Below, piece by piece: positions 20,881 through 33,800 of a DNA stretch of 64,000 nt; position 1 is the stretch's first letter; each line of letters opens with the position of its first letter. The DNA comes from Chrysaora quinquecirrha (taxonomy: Eukaryota; Cnidaria; Scyphozoa; Semaeostomeae; Pelagiidae). The stretch spans positions 691,565 through 755,564 of the forward strand of contig JACTAT010000026.1 in NCBI GenBank assembly GCA_014526335.1. Direction: 5' to 3'. Both the position numbers and the translations under genes were made by a program. Under the pieces are notes generated by a model. It made no database searches. It had not been told where the DNA came from and worked only from the letters and a program-made list of their open reading frames with translations.

Positions 20881-23800
20881 GCCAGAACCGTTTTCATTTC
20901 AGAAATTTCAAACTTACGAGGCAAAATGATACGCATGCGCATAAGGATTGCAAATATGCAGACGAGGCTAAATCAATATGGACCTTGCCAAAACGAGGCT
21001 TGATCAAAATTGCGGCAAATAAAATTAGAAAATGGTGGTTGTGAGGTTGTGAGATTTATTCATTCTATAAAATGTACAGATCATGATTGTTTTAGCAGAA
21101 GAAAATTTGGTCTGAATGTCTTCCAGATTTTCAAGACTCATTTCTCATGCAAAGCAATTTGGTTTTATTTCAAGTAAATTCGTAAATAATGCTGAGAAAT
21201 ATAAGGTTGCAGCCCGGGGCCTAAATGTTTTGAAACAAAAAGTGAAACAGAAAATCTTATTTTGAATATGGACCTTATGGATCTTTGTTGCGAAAAAATA
21301 TTTTAGAGGAATGGTGGAAAAGTACAGTAACATTACAAGAACAAGTGTTTCCTCTCTCGGTTGTAAATAACCAAGTTGAAGTTGACAGTGGAAATTGTAA
21401 ACAAATTGAAATACCAAGAGAAAGAGCTTTTCAAACTTTCTTGACTATTCCAAAATTGTTTCTGAAAATGAAATTGGGATAGCTCAAGTATCTGTTCTTC
21501 CAAGTGATTTGAAAAAACAGTTTGAAACTTTATCGTAAGTGCAGAATTTCATTGCATAGGGCAGCATTGGCCAGACTAGGTCATTGGTGCCTACACACGT
21601 GCCCGATTGTTAAGAAATATTTTGCTGAGACACATCTTAGTCTTAGCATTATACAGCTCGGCCAATCCTTTGGCCCCAAAGCAATACAGGACAGCTTTTG
21701 GAGTGATTTCTTGATTCTTAGGTTCAACAAAAAGTTCAAGCAAATCACTGCTCTGCGACCTTATTGTCCTTATTTCCTTAGGTTGCAGAACATTTTGTTC
21801 GACTATTTATCCCTGGCTACACGTGCGACTGTTAATTTTTCCGGTTGCGGCAACAATATTTGAACATGTTCTGTTGCCATTTCAGGCAAAAAGTCGCACG
21901 TGTAGCCGTGGCTTAATGCAGCAAAGCAATTTTTGTATCAACTAAAACAGACTGATTTTCACCCCCAAATTGAGTAGCATTATGCATCAGAGGAGTAGGT
22001 CCTGTCTAAAATTTGCAAAACTTCTATTTTCCACTATGGTCCATGTTCCAAATTGTTCCATTCCATTCCGTTTTTGTTTGAGCAGGACCTTAATTCTCCT
22101 TTTCATTGATTTTGAAACTAAATATTTTCAAGTTGTCTAAACCTCGATCTCCATTAGAAAAAATCTTTGTCAGTAAGAAAAACTGAGCTGCGATAAACAT
22201 AGGAGCAGACAATAACTTTGGGATCCAATCGACCTGTGACGATGCTTTGAGGTTCAATAAAGACGATGGCACAAGGATTTCAAAATGTCACAACAGGGAG
22301 GGAGGATTTTCCTAGCTACTTGTGGATCTCTTATAATATTCCCCCTCCAATTTCATATTTGGAAAATGTGAACCCCTCTCTATTCCGACCCCTGTTGTTG
22401 TATTTTTAGATGGTTTGCCATATCCCGTTCAACTTGGAACAATGTGCACCAACACCAATTGATACCGGTCCATGCCCTCCTGGTGCAGCTTTGCACCAGC
22501 ACGTCCTTATATAACCTGTCCTGTTTGCGTAAAAAGTATATTACTTTCAGATTGATTATGTACCTAAAACTTTCATTTCCTTTATAAATAGGTTTCCATT
22601 CAATGAGTACCTCACTTTGCATTACATCTGCTCAGAAAAGAAAGGCACGCATGTCTTTAATAGACTGGCAAAGCAGAGACTGAGATGGTGGAAGAAATTC
22701 GCAAATAAACAGGCAAATTTTCAGCAGCATGTTACAGAAGGGGAATACAAAGATGATCAGTTGAAAACAACATCAAAAATTGAGGTAAAGACCCGGGGGA
22801 GGTACTTAGTATAATTTGGGTACGGGTATGTGCCGCCCATATGGGTGGGTTTTGGGCACTGAAATTCTCTAAACATGGGTATGATTTTAACCAAAACTCC
22901 ATAAAAGTGGGTGGCAAATTGAAGAAAAGTCGAAAGTTTAACTTTAATTCGGTCAGAAAAGTGGCAAAATCGTGTCAAAGATGTTCGTAGTACAATATCA
23001 AGTAATAAATAGGTCTAGAAAGTCTTATTATTCTCATATTCCGCTTATTTTTACTCATAAAATAGGGTATGTTTCTGCAAAGGTTTACATTATAAGTGAA
23101 TGGGTTTCCGAAATCTGAGCGGCACATCCCCGTCCATTCATAAGTGAAGTACCCCCCCCGGGGGGTAAAGACTTCCACATGCAGCAGCTTTTGGAATGAA
23201 CGCATTTTGTTTGTTTAGGAAACTCTTGTGACCTCATCCCAACAATCATCCCACCAATGTCGGCCATCGACTGTTGGGATGTATTGGGACATCGCATAAT
23301 TTAATTCTTTAATTCTTTAATTTGATTCTGTCAATCATAATCACGAGACCACATGTTGAGCACAAGTAAGATGATTTCAGAATCGCTCGCTGCCACGATC
23401 ATTGCGTATGTCGGCGGTCGTGAATCGTAAATGTGCGGAGAGTTGATATGAAAGTTCCAAATTTCCCAATCATGGTGATCCCGTTCAAAGTGCGGTTCAG
23501 ATGCTACAGACTTTTCACTCGACGACTTTTTGAAGTGTAAAATGTCTAGGAAAGCTTAAACATCTTCAATTTTATGGTTCAACTTCGCTTCGCGCTTTTA
23601 TTGTTTGAGGGGTTAATGCCCAAAGTCGACAACTGTCAAGAGCGTTTGAACACTCCCTGGACCAGACGGGGACGCTGAAAGGAGGACCTCTGTCTTGCTC
23701 CCGTCTTGCTTTTCCCCGATATCATTGGAAGGGAATCGATTCTCTCCACTTCTAAAATGTTGGGATCGGGATCGTTTTTTCACTATCACTCAACTTCTTC

Positions 23801-25938
23801 GACAAACGCCGAACATTGCGGGTGAAAATCGAGAGCGTTGGACAGGAGCTTAAGCTGTTTCTTAAACGGTTTCGTCAAAATAGGTCTGGGAATAAAAAAG
23901 TACATCTAATATAAAACTGTACATCTAACTAAAGGTAGCTTTTCCCAAGTTATCTTCCCATGCCCCACTGATAGATTAATATATTTTCTTTACAGTATGG
24001 GTTTTCGTTCGGCAAAGAAACAGTGGAAACCATTTCACTGGGTGAAAGCAATAATGGTGCGATCAAAAGTGGTTTAAACTTCATCGAATGCAGTACTAGC
24101 ATTGAAAAAGGTAGTAAGCTATCTTTGAATTGATGTTTATATATTAGATAATCGACACGTCCCCGTCGTTTACGACGATATGGACACTAAAGAAATTGAT
24201 CACTGCAGTCAGCGACTGATCCGGGATGGCTAGAAAAGTTTAACATTGCTAAACCTTTTTACTACGTCCCCCCTTTTAAGGCTTTCTGTCCCTCCGGTGA
24301 AATAAAAGCTCTAAGATTCTTGATTCTTGTTCTTCCTCCCAGCTTTGCTGACATACCTTGACGATTCATTGGAATGGAGGACAAACGACGATGAAGACGA
24401 CAGCGATTCAACTAGCTCCGTCGTTTTGCGATTGCACCCGAGTTTATCACCGATTAAGGCGATTCTCTCAGCTGAAAATTCGGATTGTGAGCAACAAAGA
24501 GATCTCGTGGAAAGACTGAGTAAAGAACTAAAGATAGCTGGTAAGGAGAGCGTATGGCCCGAGCCAAACAACCCAGAAGCGTTTGTCAAACATTTGAGAT
24601 CTGCTTGTCAAACAAAATGTTTGACTGTTTGACCACCGTGCAAAACATTGTCTGTGAATCCTTTTTTGTTACAAAGAGAAAATGGTTTTGCATTTTTTCA
24701 AAAACACCCAAAATCCAAGTTCTTCTTCGTAGTAATGTTTCGTGACGTGTTCAAACAACGAAAAATTGGCTGTAAAACATTGGCTAAAAAGTTTGACCAA
24801 AAATATTTGATCGTTTGGCCAAGGCCTAAGAGAATAGAAGTGTTGGAAATATTTTCGAAACTTTCGTAAGAAATTGTTCTCAAGAATTTCATCAAACAGA
24901 AATTTCATGTGTATCTATTTGGGTTAGAAATTAGAGGATTAAGTGGGACGTTTCACTACTGTCTCCTGCCTTTTGTTACTGCAGTCTCACGCTAGCGAAT
25001 CTATATGCACTACTGTGGTGGATACGCACTACTGTGGTGGTGTATTTTGCGTACTGTGTTGGGGTTTTTTGCGTGCGTACTATGGTGTATAACCTCTACT
25101 GTGGTGGGTTATTATGCTTGATGTGGTGGAGTTTTTTGCGTACTGTGGTGGATAAGCACTACTGTGGTGGGTTATTATGCTTGATGTGGTGGTATTTTTT
25201 GCATACTGTGGTGGATAAGCACTACTGTGGTGGGTTATTATGCTTGTTGTGGTGGGTTATTATGCTTTTGTGGTGGGTTATTATGCTTGTTGTGGTGGTG
25301 TTTATTGCGAACTGTGGTGGATCACATGACAGAAGCTACATGACACTCTATTTTCTATAAGAACAATTTTATAAGAACACGAGCCTGGATTTTACCCAGA
25401 ATTTAAGAACAAAATAAGAACAAGCTGAGGCTGGCGTTTTTCACAGGCCCTAAGAATATCAGCTTAATATGAAAGAAAGATAGTCAAACTGAACATAAAA
25501 AGCAAGCAAACAAAGAAATGGACAAGCGTGTTGCATTTTTACACAAGCATTCTACCACTACAGGCATTCACTGAAAATATTACTGTCTAAAAGTAACCGA
25601 GGAATTAGGAACGGATAAAAAACATTCCAGGCTCAAAAATCATAAAAGATGCTTATAACATGGTGTCCCCAAATTTTCGGCGAGGATTGTAGCTATATAT
25701 CCCTAACAATAATCACTTCCTTTCTCCAGGTATTACGTGCCAAATATTGTCAAACAGAGGACAAGATACAATATACAAGCGTGCAGATGCAATCGGCACA
25801 CCGTTCTGTTTTACAATTGAAGCACGAACGTTACAACGAGGCATTGTGTCTCTAAGGCATCGAGATACAAGCATACAAGAATTCATGCACATTTCTGAGG
25901 TCAAAGAAACGCTTTCTAAAATTCTTAAATTTGTATGA
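20579..25938 (+). CDS. POLG2: DNA polymerase gamma accessory subunit (POLG2)
   Basis: POLG2 is the mitochondrial processivity subunit, related to class II aminoacyl-tRNA synthetases, that clamps the catalytic subunit on DNA. Exons: 20579-20650, 21251-21534, 22410-22443 (weak), 22592-22784, 23996-24110, 24343-24540, 25730-25938. Landmarks in family order: KSYFEYGPYGSLLRKN then EEWWKS and EQVFPL; LPYPVQLGT; QRLRWWKKFANK; YGFSFGKETVET; LTYLDDS and LRLHPSLSPIKAIL; then SLRHRDTSIQEFMHISEVKE at the C-terminus. Most junction phases agree. Exon 2 has a frame break near 21445: QTFL and DYSKIVSENEIG are one base apart, at a T-rich spot; the phase into exon 3 suggests a second, compensating indel before 21534. 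The start codon and mitochondrial targeting peptide were not found, so at least one exon lies upstream of 20579, near TTK. Confidence 0.88.
22789..23167. mobile_element. MITE with CCCGGGGGAGGTACTT ends
   Basis: Left end ACCCGGGGGAGGTACTTAG, right end AAGTACCCCCCCCGGGGGGT, mirror images. It begins a few bases after a POLG2 exon donor. Inner words CCCATATGGGTGGG and AAAGTGGGTGGC are typical of this kind of element. Confidence 0.75.
24555..24830. mobile_element. GGCCCTGGCCAAACG-family MITE in POLG2 intron
   Basis: Starts just past the POLG2 exon 24343-24540 with GGCCCGAGCCAAAC and ends GATCGTTTGGCCAAGGCC, with TCAAACATTTGAGATCTGC and complements inside. Open frames here are element sequence, not exon. 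Confidence 0.75.
25008..25325. repeat. ACTGTGGTGG minisatellite
   Basis: Repeated CTACTGTGGTGGGTTATTATG and TGTGGTGGATAAGCACTA words form units of about 17-50 bp in the last POLG2 intron. The open frame across it is an artefact of the repeat. Confidence 0.85.
25340..25660. mobile_element. TA-type MITE, AAGAACA word, right end lost
   Basis: Left end CACTCTATTTTCTATAAGAAC is followed by AAGAACACGAGCCTGGA and AAGAACAAGCTGAGGCTGG, as in 41248-41596 and 59084-59452. The right inverted end has decayed. Confidence 0.7.
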
Positions 25939-26099
25939 ATATTCTAGAAATAAATTTTAGGTTTTTGTATTTTTTTTCCTAAAAGCATGAGATTTTATAT
26001 TATAAATGAATTGGGCCAAATTGCATTTTATTGTCAGTAAACTTGTGAAATTGACAAATGCAACGTTTCCGAGAAACACTCAGATTCACCCTCAAAAAG

Positions 26100-27560
26100 A
26101 CACAGTAACTAGGAGGGACATTCATACAGACCCCAAGTAAGATTTACAGAAAATAGACCAAGAAACACAGACATTAACCAGACAAGACAGAGAAAAACAG
26201 ACACAACAAGCCAGACTGAGAAACAGACAGACGGGCAGCAAGATCGAGAAAAACAGACAGACAGGAGGCCAGACAGAGAAACACAGGCAGACAACACGCC
26301 AGACCAAGAAACACAGAGAGACATTAAGCCACGCAAGACAGAGAAAAACAGACAGACAACAAGCCAGACTGAGAAACAGACAGACAGGAGGCCAGACAGA
26401 GAAATACAGACAGACAACACGCCAGACCAAGAAATACAGACTGACATTAAGCCACGCAAGACAGAGAAAACAGACAGACAAGAAGTCAGACTGAGAAACA
26501 GACAGACAGGCAGCCAGACAGAGAACAACAGACAGACATGAGGCCAGACAGAGAAACACAGACAGACAACACACCAGACCAAGAAACACAGACAGACATT
26601 AAGCCAGGCAAGATAGAGAAAAACAGAGCAACAACAAGCCAGACTGAGAAACAGACAGACGGGCAGCAAGATCGAGAAAACAGACAGACAGGAGGCCAGA
26701 CAGAGAAACACAGACAGACAACACGCCAGACCAAGAAACACAGAGAGACATTAAGCCACGCAAGACAGAGAAAAACAGACAGACAACAAGCCAGACTGAG
26801 AAACAGACAGACAGGAGGCCAGACAGAGAAATACAGACAGACAACACGTCAGACCAAGAAATACAGACTGACATTAATCCAGGCAAGACAGAGAAAAACA
26901 GAGAGACAACAAGCCAGACTGAGAAATAGACAGACGGGCAGCCAGACAGAGAAAAACAGACAGACATGAGGCCAGACAGAGAAACACAGACAGACAACAC
27001 GCCAGACCAAGAAACACAGACAGACATTAAGCCAGGCAAGATAGAGAAAAACAGAGCGACAACAAGCCAGACTGAGAAACAGACAGACGGGCAGCCAGAC
27101 AGAGAAAAAAAACAGACAGACATGAGGCCAGACAGAGAAACACAGACAGACAACACACCAGACCAAGAAACACAGACAGACATTAAGCCAGGCAAGACAG
27201 AGAAACACAGACAGACAACACGCCAGACCAAGAAACACAGACAGACATTAAGCCAGGCAAGACAGAGAAAAACAGACAGACTGAGAAACAGACAGACAGG
27301 CAGCTAGACAGAGAAAAACAGACAAACAGGAGGCCAGACAGAGAAACACAGACAGACAACACGCCAGACCAAGAAACAAAGACAGTCAGTAAACCAGAAA
27401 GAGAAACACAGACGGACAATAAGCAAGACAGGCAGACAGGCACACAGGCAGCTAGACGCACATGACACATACATAGACAGGCAGTAAGCCAGACAGAAAC
27501 ACAGGCAGACAACAAGCCAGACAGACAGGCAAATGCAGTCAGACATAAGGCCAGACAAAA
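26100..27560. repeat. CAGACA satellite with about 428-bp higher-order period
   Basis: Short units built on AAACAGACAGACA, GCCAGACAGAG and ACATTAAGCCA alternate. Variant markers recur at a long period: GCAAGATCGAGAAAA at 26236 and 26663; AGAGAGACATTAAGCCACGC at 26312 and 26737; GACATGAGGCCAGACAGAG near 26537 and 26967. The array decays after 27300. The unit lacks stop codons in several frames of both strands, producing long false frames. Confidence 0.85.
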
Positions 27561-27956
27561 AAGATAAATAGACAACAGACAGACAGTCTTGCAGCAAAAA
27601 AGCGGACACACATTGGAGACTGTCAGACAGACATCAACTACAGAAAGTTCTCTCATATGCTGCAGGCTAAAATGCAGCAACACTTAGAGAGATGAATAAG
27701 AACCCGAGATAGAAAAAACCTCTTTTAGCAATGTACTTTATGCATATTAAACAAAACAATTTGATTCATGCAAACCCATGATAATTTATGAAGATAAATA
27801 CAATTTCAGAATTTATTCGACGTTAACTATTAAGAGAAATCTTAAACTATTACAAAACTACTATAGGAAAATTCTAAAATTCGTTCTAAATGTATGATAC
27901 TTATCTAAAATGTCTACATTACAAAAATAACTAGAAAAATTGACATACGAAAATAA

Positions 27957-28721
27957 AGGTGAATTTCCATTCAGAGCATTTTGCAAAGTGTGAGACGTAT
28001 TGCGATCGACTTTTGCGATCGCGAGCCAAGTTTCAATTTCTTTTCAGAATGAGCGCGTTTGCAAACTACTGATGTTTGTTAATCTGGTCAAACATTTTGC
28101 TTTCTGATTGGCTTGAATAATTCCACTTTTGCGATCGCGCGCCTCGGGGGGGGGGGTATCTAAGCCTAGCTTTGGACGGGGACATTTCAGTCCAAAATTT
28201 GGACCCATAATTCCGCCCACGTCTGAAAAATCGTGACCCATAATTCCGCAAACCTGATAAAAATTGTGACCCATAATTCCTCAAACATGATGAATGTTAT
28301 GCCCAATATTCCGCAAGGCAAAGAACGTTTTCAGATAAACAAATCATCTGATGAAAAGCGAGTCATGTTTAAAGGGCTGATAGTCCAAAGAGTTATCAGT
28401 TCGGACTGCACATTTTGTAAATGCTAAGCTAATTCTTCAAAATTTCTCCAGATAAATACCCATTATTCTGCATGTTTCCTCGAATGGAACCCATAATTCC
28501 GCACATACTTCTAAAAACGATATCGATAATTCCGCACTTTTCAGAAAAAAGGTACCCTTAAATAATGGCACGTCCCCGTACCCCCAAAACTGCTAACTTA
28601 CCCCCCGAGTTGCGCGCTCAGACCAAGCCGGAAATGTTTTCAAAATACGCATGCTCAGTACCTCGTGAAAGATAGCAAAGGTCGCGCGCAACAAAATGAA
28701 CTTAATGGAAACCCACCTTAT
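27957..28721. mobile_element. Outer MITE (AAGGTGGGTTTCCATT ends), interrupted
   Basis: The left end TAAAGGTGAATTTCCATTCAG mirrors the right end, which finishes TTAATGGAAACCCACCTTA. GCGATCGCGAGC-type words lie inside each arm. A second element (28142-28612) sits in the middle. Related ends occur at 36739 and 63860. Confidence 0.65.
28142..28612. mobile_element. Inner G-run element with CCCATAATTCCGC repeats
   Basis: Left end CTCGGGGGGGGGGGTATCTAA, right end CTAACTTACCCCCCGAG. The interior has six or more copies of GACCCATAATTCCGC-like words. The mirror ends inside the outer element show it inserted later. Confidence 0.6.
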
Positions 28722-28898
28722 GGATAAAGGTATCTACTTAATCTTGTAAGAAAATATGAATATACGAATTCTGTGTATTAAATTTGCTGCTTGTAGAAAT
28801 GTACCGTAGTTACGTGGCGCTAAAAAACGTGGAATTTATCCCCGAGACCATCAGCATTTTGAAACTGATGTATCGCTACGAAACATCTGAGACATATA

Positions 28899-29485
28899 CA
28901 GTTGACATCCGCTATCTCGAACTCTCAAAGGAAACTGGAATCTGTTCGAGATAGCGAATGTTCCAAATAACGGATGCCCCAAATAAATAAAAAATTATAG
29001 TTTTTATGTCAGAAAAGGAACCCCTATTAACATGCAGGGTTACTGATCCCAAATTTCATCAAACAAGTCTGGTATTTTTTATATAGGAGTCAAAGCTCAT
29101 CTACTTTCATCCCTACTATTGGTAAAATTGAAATTATGGCCATGCAACACATCTCGAAAGAGAACAGCTTCATCTATTGTTTACATGGGAAGCACATCAC
29201 TTAGCTGCTGCCATTCCCGCTCCGCTAGACAAACTTATACATATTTTCAGCGTGTCTCTTTATCCAGTTCAGCTGAAAATTTGGCAAAATTCGAGATAAA
29301 AAGCAGGTTTTCCTCCATGGGAAATCGAAAATGGTTCGAGACAGCGAATGTTCGAGATAACGGGGTTCGAGATTGCGGATGATTTTTCTATACAAACCCT
29401 TATACCAAAACGAGGGGAATTGGAAAATCGCTCGACATAGCGAATGTTCGAGAAAGCGGGCAGTCGAGATAGCGGATGTCAACTG
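28899..29485. mobile_element. Pogo/mariner-type MITE (CAGTTGACATCCGC ends)
   Basis: Left end TA-CAGTTGACATCCGCTATC...; right end GATAGCGGATGTCAACTG-TA. The TA target duplication and CAGT terminus fit the Tc1/mariner/pogo group. GTTCGAGATAGCGAATG-type words repeat next to each end. No transposase frame. The following 29490-30200 shows no recognisable feature. Confidence 0.8.
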
Positions 29486-30205
29486 TATGTTCTGGGAGTA
29501 AACTTTCCAATGCAAATCTTACTGCTGCAAAGGGACAGACACGCTAAACCACAAAACCAAATTGACAAGCCAAAACTTGCCTAGTTCTAAAAATTTAGTA
29601 CGCTTTTTGAAAGGAAGGGCTCTAAAAAGACTGTCATTCCGCTTGACCATCAATCCGAAAATTAACCCACATAACAAGGATTCTCAAGGTAACAACCTAG
29701 TAAACGACCCTTATGAATGATGTACAATGTCTAAAATGTACCTAAAAGTACAGTGTCCTTCCTCAATAGAACTCTCGCGTTTGACATTTGACCAGACAAG
29801 ACCCCCTGGACCTCAAATGTATCAAATTAAAAATCTGCATTTTCAATCAAGGTTTGAATTACGGACAAAGAGTTTAGGTTTGGTGGGTTGGCTCATGGTC
29901 ACTAGATCATTTGCAACAGAAAAGATATAAAAAGTTAAGGTGGCAGTGCTATTCATCATTTTATCTTTGTGTCTTTATTATTTTATATAAAATGCCATCA
30001 CATTAGGAGTTTTAATTAGACGAAATCCGAAATTTTAAATTCCCTTTTCACAAACTTAATTTTTTAGCCCTTATTTATTTTCGCGCCATTTCGGTCCTTT
30101 TTTGCGCACTAGCAAACCTAGACGCGAGTCGATTTTGCGCAACTCTTTATTTCACACAGGTTAAAAATTTTTTTGAAATACTCGTTGCCAAAACAAGGGG
30201 AACTA

Positions 30206-30577
30206 CACTCTTTTTTTATAAGAATATTGTTTATAAGAATATTCAGGCTCAGAATCATCCTATTTTTAAGAATATTGTAAGAATATGCTCAGCCTCAGCT
30301 CTCCCATATTTCTGTGTCATTTTTCAGCAGATGCCTGTTTTGCAATGTTAGAACGAAACTTCATGATTGTTAACAACATTCTTTTTGTTATAATAGTTAA
30401 ATATTTCTTTCGCTCGACCATATGAGATGATTTTTCTTTTAACTATGTTCCCCTAAAACCGCATATCAGATTTGAAAAATAAGAATACTTTAAGAATGTA
30501 TTCAGGCTAAAAACGAGCATTTTTTAAGAATATTGAGGCTGGACAAAATTTATAGTATTCTTATAAAAAAAAGAGTG
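30206..30577. mobile_element. TA-flanked MITE, AAGAATATT word, copy 2
   Basis: Ends TA-CACTCTTTTTTTATAAG and CTTATAAAAAAAAGAGTG-TA. The interior matches 10847-11221 closely, including TTCAGCAGATGCCTGTTTT and GCTCGACCAT. Confidence 0.85.
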
Positions 30578-30834
30578 TAAATTACGTAAAATCTAGGAAA
30601 ATTCATTCTTTGTTTACCATTCATTAAAAATTTATATCCCACTTGAAATTATTTGCCAGCAGGTGTGTTTTCTTTTCCTAGTGTAGCTTAATTTTTGTGA
30701 TAAAATAAATAACAACTTAAGCCCTGATTATGGGTTTTTTTGTACGAGTCATCTAAACATAATATTGTTCCAAGAAATAGTCCAAATTCTAAAACTTAGT
30801 AATAATTATCAATTAAAAATTAATTCTAAACGTT

Positions 30835-33800
30835 TCAGACTTTCTTTTTCCTTTTCAGTACAAACTTCTTCTTTTTAACTTTTTCAGGTTCTTCTCGACT
30901 ATCTTCCTTCGTTTTCTGCGGGTTATTTTCTTCAAATCCAATAATTTTTTGTTTCAAAGTTTCTGGTTTCTCGTCTGGTACCTTTTCAGTTTTACTTTCA
31001 ATCTTATTATCGGTTGCATCTTTCGCCGAATCGATTGACTCTTGAATTGAATCTACGGAATTATGATCTGAATCTCCATTCGAAATAACATCCGATGTTT
31101 TGTCTTTTTTACGTTTGACTTTCAAAACCAATTTACGTTTCTTTTCTCTTTTCGGCGTTCCTATCTGCTCTGCGGTCCCATCTATCATAACTTTGCTATC
31201 TCCATTTTCATATACAATTTCCTTTTCTTTGTTTTCAGCGACATTTGATATCAGTCCTTGCACTACATCGCCCTTAGTCATAGATTCATTTGCTTCCGAG
31301 ATTCGCAACTCACTTAGGCCATTTTCAATCTGGTTTGTTTTGGGGGTTTCTTTTTCTTCACCTCCCAAATCCTTTTTCGGTTCAATAACTTCATTTTTAC
31401 CATCATAAACATCTAATTTCTTGTCATTACTATCAATAAACCCTTTTTTTCCCTCAGTTTTATAATTATCTCCATTATTTTCAACCTTATCATCACAAAT
31501 ATATTCAGTTTTTAAATCGTTTTTCTCGACATCCAGCAACCCTGATTTCTTCAAGGACCTCTTCTCATCTTTAACCAGCTCCCCATTTTGTTGTAACTTC
31601 AATTTTCTCAATGATCCTTTCTTCACGACAAGCTTTTTCTTCTTCTTCTTGCCCCCTTCACCGTCTAATTCATCCAAAGTCAAGCCACTAATCCTCTGCA
31701 AATTTTCTGATGTCAATTTCCTGATTTCATCATTATTTTCCGTGATTTTCTTTTCTTTTTCACAAGAACCCAACACTTCGTCCCTCACTTTGACTCCTTC
31801 CATCTTCACTACTTTTTCTTTTGGCATGGCCTTCTCGACCACATGTTTATTATTATTCATATTCAATACAATTGATGCTCGATCACGTGCTCGACCAGCT
31901 TGCTTGATCTCTTCGGACCTTGAGGTCGCTGTATTGTTCTTGTCAGCACGGGTGTCGCTACTTGAGCCAGCTTCCCGCTTTTGTCCTCCGGAACGTCGTC
32001 TTCTGCGGCCGTCAGGACCGTAAGAATCTTCCTGAACTGATGCCGTTCTATTCTGCGATATTTCTTTGGAGCTCTGCTGGATTTCAACGGACCACTCCTG
32101 CGATCCCTGCTTCGTAAGCTGCGAGTTCCCTTGCTTTTTATTCCGATTCCCTGTATCTAATTTTCCTCCCGCCATCATCATGCGTTCTCTTAAACTTCTT
32201 CCTCGTCTACTGCTTGTTTCTTCTTCCGCAATTTCATCCTTATTTGCCGCGCGAAACATTTCTCTCCGCGGCTGGCCTGTTTTTCCGTCATTCTGCAAAT
32301 TCGAATTCGCATCTCGCTCTTCAGTTTCCCGTGAAGATCTTCTCCGTCGTTCTTCTCGTGAGCTTGATTCGTCGTTTACAACGTGGGTAATTTCTCTTCG
32401 CCGTTGCCTTGAAGTTCCATCATCCTTATCAGCTTCCCGTTCTTCAGCTTCCCGCGCGGATAGTCGTCTCCGTCGCCTTCTTCCATCTTTTCCATAAGCA
32501 TCTTCCGCCATAACGTGTCTACTGCGCTTTAATTTAACACCTGACGCTTTCTTTGATATATCTTCTGTTTGACTCTTCGTGAAATCAACAATCAAATATT
32601 CTTCCTCGCCTATAAACCGCTCCGAAGACTCGACATGATCTTCTTCATCATCAACAGATTCCCAGTTCTTCTCGTCAATACTGTCATCTAACTGTGACAG
32701 TTCTTCCTTACTTATAAACTCCGGTCGAAGCGAACTTGCGATTTCGATTTTATCCGAGCTGAGACTATCTTCAGTCCGTTTTACAGAATTAAATTGCTTG
32801 TTTTTATCATCATCTTCACTAAGGACGTTGATTTTCGGAACAGAACTCCCAATGCTATTCCCTTCCGTTTTCTCCTGTACTGAAGTTTTGCTTTGTAATA
32901 CTCGCTCTGTGCTCCTATAGCAGAAACAAACGACGCAATATGTTACGCTGTTTAATGCTATCCCACTTTAAAATGTTTATCTCGACCAATAAGCGCATTC
33001 AGCACACTTTAAAAACTATATAAGTTAGGCTTGGTCCTAAAACAAACTAACGTGTCAAGTAAAACCTACGAACAGAAACAGTCTTCCACTCTTCCTTCGA
33101 ACAACGAGCAGCAAAGGAGAAGTTGAAGTTTGTATTTCATTCAATTCACCAATTGTTTGCTTTTCGAAAAGCCAATCAGCTTGCGGTATCTTGGATCATG
33201 TGACAAAACCCATGTCGCTTTTGACAGGCGGATTACAAGAGAATTGGTGAATGAAAATGAAATTTTCTTACTTCGAAACTCAAAAACAACCATATTTGTT
33301 ATATGGCCTAATATATTGCTTTGAAATTCACTGAATGGAAAATTAGAATTACTTAGTGCGGTCGTTTGGATTTGTGCGAATACGCTTATCCGCTTTTTCA
33401 TGTTTAAGTTTTAAATAGCAAGACAAAGGATGGCTCTCAGTATGAGATTTGCTTAAGGAAAAGACTTACTATGCTGGAGGTCTGAAATCTATTCTAGAAA
33501 TTCGAGTAAAATAAAAAAGCGCATACAAAAGCCAATTTACTTCGCAGAGGCTATTATTGTTGTTTTCGCTTCACTGACCTTTCCCTTCTTTTACCAGGCC
33601 CAAGCGCGATTTATCTATAACGTAGCCGAGGCCGTTTTCCACTCTCTCCAAAATTGTCTTTCACACAAGCTACTGGTTATTTTAGGGTTAACAGCTGACC
33701 AAAAGGCATATTATATACCACGATAAGGCAATTCCCTTTTGCATCTGCTCCTTCCACTCCCCTCTTGATTGATTCCCTCCCTCCTCTGCAACACTCTCAA

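Noticed and set aside
24554..24869. Extension of the POLG2 exon past 24540
   Set aside because: The donor at 24541 gives the family-consistent junction to the 25730 exon; the downstream frame is MITE sequence.
26109..27683. Several open frames of 80-210 residues on both strands
   Set aside because: They are translations of the CAGACA satellite in different frames (CLSVFLCLA or ETQTDN repeats); the repeat simply lacks stop codons.
31100..32497. Plus-strand frames opposite the PUB-gene last exon
   Set aside because: Shadows of a Lys/Arg/Glu-rich exon; no motifs and no splice structure.
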